The notes beneath the pieces were generated by a model that saw nothing but the letters and a program-made list of their open reading frames with translations, did not search any database and had not been told where the DNA came from. Positions 63,499 to 64,000 of a DNA stretch of 64,000 nucleotides are shown here, in pieces; positions within the stretch are counted from its first letter, which is position 1, and each line of letters opens with the position of its first letter. Origin of the DNA: JBOGOC01 sp050747525 (lineage in GTDB: Bacteria; Acidobacteriota; Polarisedimenticolia; JACPZX01; DASXTC01); assembly GCA_050747525.1 (NCBI GenBank), contig JBOGOC010000043.1, forward strand, positions 18,694-82,693. Reading direction: 5' to 3'. The position numbers and the translations under genes were made by a program.

Positions 63499-63894
63499 CT
63501 AGCCCTTGAGCGTCAACGTCCCGGTGGGCTCCTCGCCGTCGCTTCCGATCTCCGCATGGGTGCCGCGGAACTCCCCATCGGTGAAGGTGCCGGTGAAGGT
63601 GAAGGTGCGGTTCTTCTGGTCGCTGAGCACGCGCCCCTTGAGCTCGCCGCCTTCGAGAGTGCCTTCCGCCGTACCGGCATAGACATGCGGCTTGCCGTTG
63701 AACTCGAAGTGGAATGCGACATCCCACTTGCCCTCGTCGGTCGGCGTGAACACCGCCTCGAGGTCTCCCTTCTTCCCCGCGCCCGTCCACTCGAAGCTGC
63801 CCTTGAGTGTCTGCTTCTCTGCTGCACCGGTGACCAGGCCGATCGACACCATCAACACGGCAACCGCTGCCGCACACCAGAACGCCTTCCGCAT
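63499..63894 (-). CDS. Small exported beta-rich protein
   Basis: A 131-residue protein with a signal peptide (MRKAFWCAAAVAVLMVSIGLVTGA). The mature part of about 107 residues has four or five repeated two-strand units (LKGSFEWTGAGKKGDLEAVF; FEFNGKPHVYAGTAEGTL; LKGRVLSDQKNRTFTFTGTF; GEFRGTHAEIGSDGEEPTGTL), suggesting a small barrel or lipocalin-like sheet. No family is recognised. AAAGGAG lies eight bases before ATG 63894. Confidence 0.72.
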   Translation of the reverse strand: MRKAFWCAAAVAVLMVSIGLVTGAAEKQTLKGSFEWTGAGKKGDLEAVFTPTDEGKWDVAFHFEFNGKPHVYAGTAEGTLEGGELKGRVLSDQKNRTFTFTGTFTDGEFRGTHAEIGSDGEEPTGTLTLKG

Positions 63895-64000
63895 GTTGAT
63901 TCTCCTTTGAAGGACTTCGAGCCGGGCCGGACGAGTCATTCTGGCACAACGGCCCGGGCCGCGGGTTCGGCCCCGTCGCTCACGGAGACCTGGATAGAAG

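Overview
The window is a GC-rich bacterial chromosome segment, densely coded on both strands. It holds no rRNA, tRNA, phage, insertion sequence or CRISPR array that I can see. Several traits together point to an Acidobacteriota-like soil or sediment bacterium; this is inference, since there is no taxonomic marker gene. The traits are ECF sigma factors overlapping Ser/Thr kinases by ATGA, three kinases fused to PD40 or WD40 propellers, many secreted kelch, FG-GAP and MopE-type proteins, TonB-dependent uptake, and a TMTC-like TPR glycosyltransferase.

Layout. 1-3.9 kb: the start of a secreted Calx-beta-like gene, then an ECF sigma / PD40 kinase pair (minus). 4.1-6.0 kb: an APC permease split by a one-base frameshift, followed by an AhpD-like gene with an in-frame TGA at the second Cys of CxxC and a hairpin just downstream, best read as a selenoprotein. 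6.1-12.6 kb: a TonB-dependent receptor, then an AhpD-like / UnbV-like (FG-GAP, ASPIC) / UnbU-like (RnfD/NqrB-type membrane protein) operon; both units have sigma-54-type -24/-12 sites. 12.7-17.2 kb: FN3 protein, ThuA-like protein, CPBP protease and CreD-like membrane protein. 17.4-28.3 kb (minus): PD40 propeller, two large kelch/MopE paralogues, a degenerate alpha/beta hydrolase and an amidohydrolase. Three transcription units here share a 25-bp ECF-promoter-like element (CGTCACT-N14-CGTC). 28.5-33.7 kb: ECF sigma plus a 1497-residue zinc ribbon-kinase-STAND ATPase-WD40 protein. The leader of this sigma gene is repeated almost exactly 19 kb away, in front of the ThuA-like gene.

33.8-40.0 kb: 5'-3' exonuclease, serine hydrolase lacking the catalytic Lys, small membrane protein, DUF2914 protein, and a two-gene secreted Ig-like/propeller operon. 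40.2-44.0 kb: third PD40 kinase and a zinc alcohol dehydrogenase. 44.0-46.7 kb is a scarred mosaic. A second DUF2914 copy sits between two head-to-head junctions, and each junction joins two genes that have lost their 5' ends (porin/DHFR-like; unknown/exonuclease). 46.7-56.2 kb (minus): FG-GAP protein, S9 peptidase, Cys-rich MopE protein and a 1333-residue beta-helix protein. 56.3-64.0 kb: DNA repair genes (family 5 uracil-DNA glycosylase, exonuclease III, RecQ) mixed with a VOC protein, the TMTC-like transferase, an AmpG-like transporter and a small secreted protein.

The themes are envelope sensing (sigma/kinase/propeller modules with repeated promoter elements), a large secretome sharing one C-terminal FN3-like module, and peroxide/redox proteins (one selenoprotein, one AhpD-like protein with a single Cys). 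All functions are read from motifs by eye; no database search was run.
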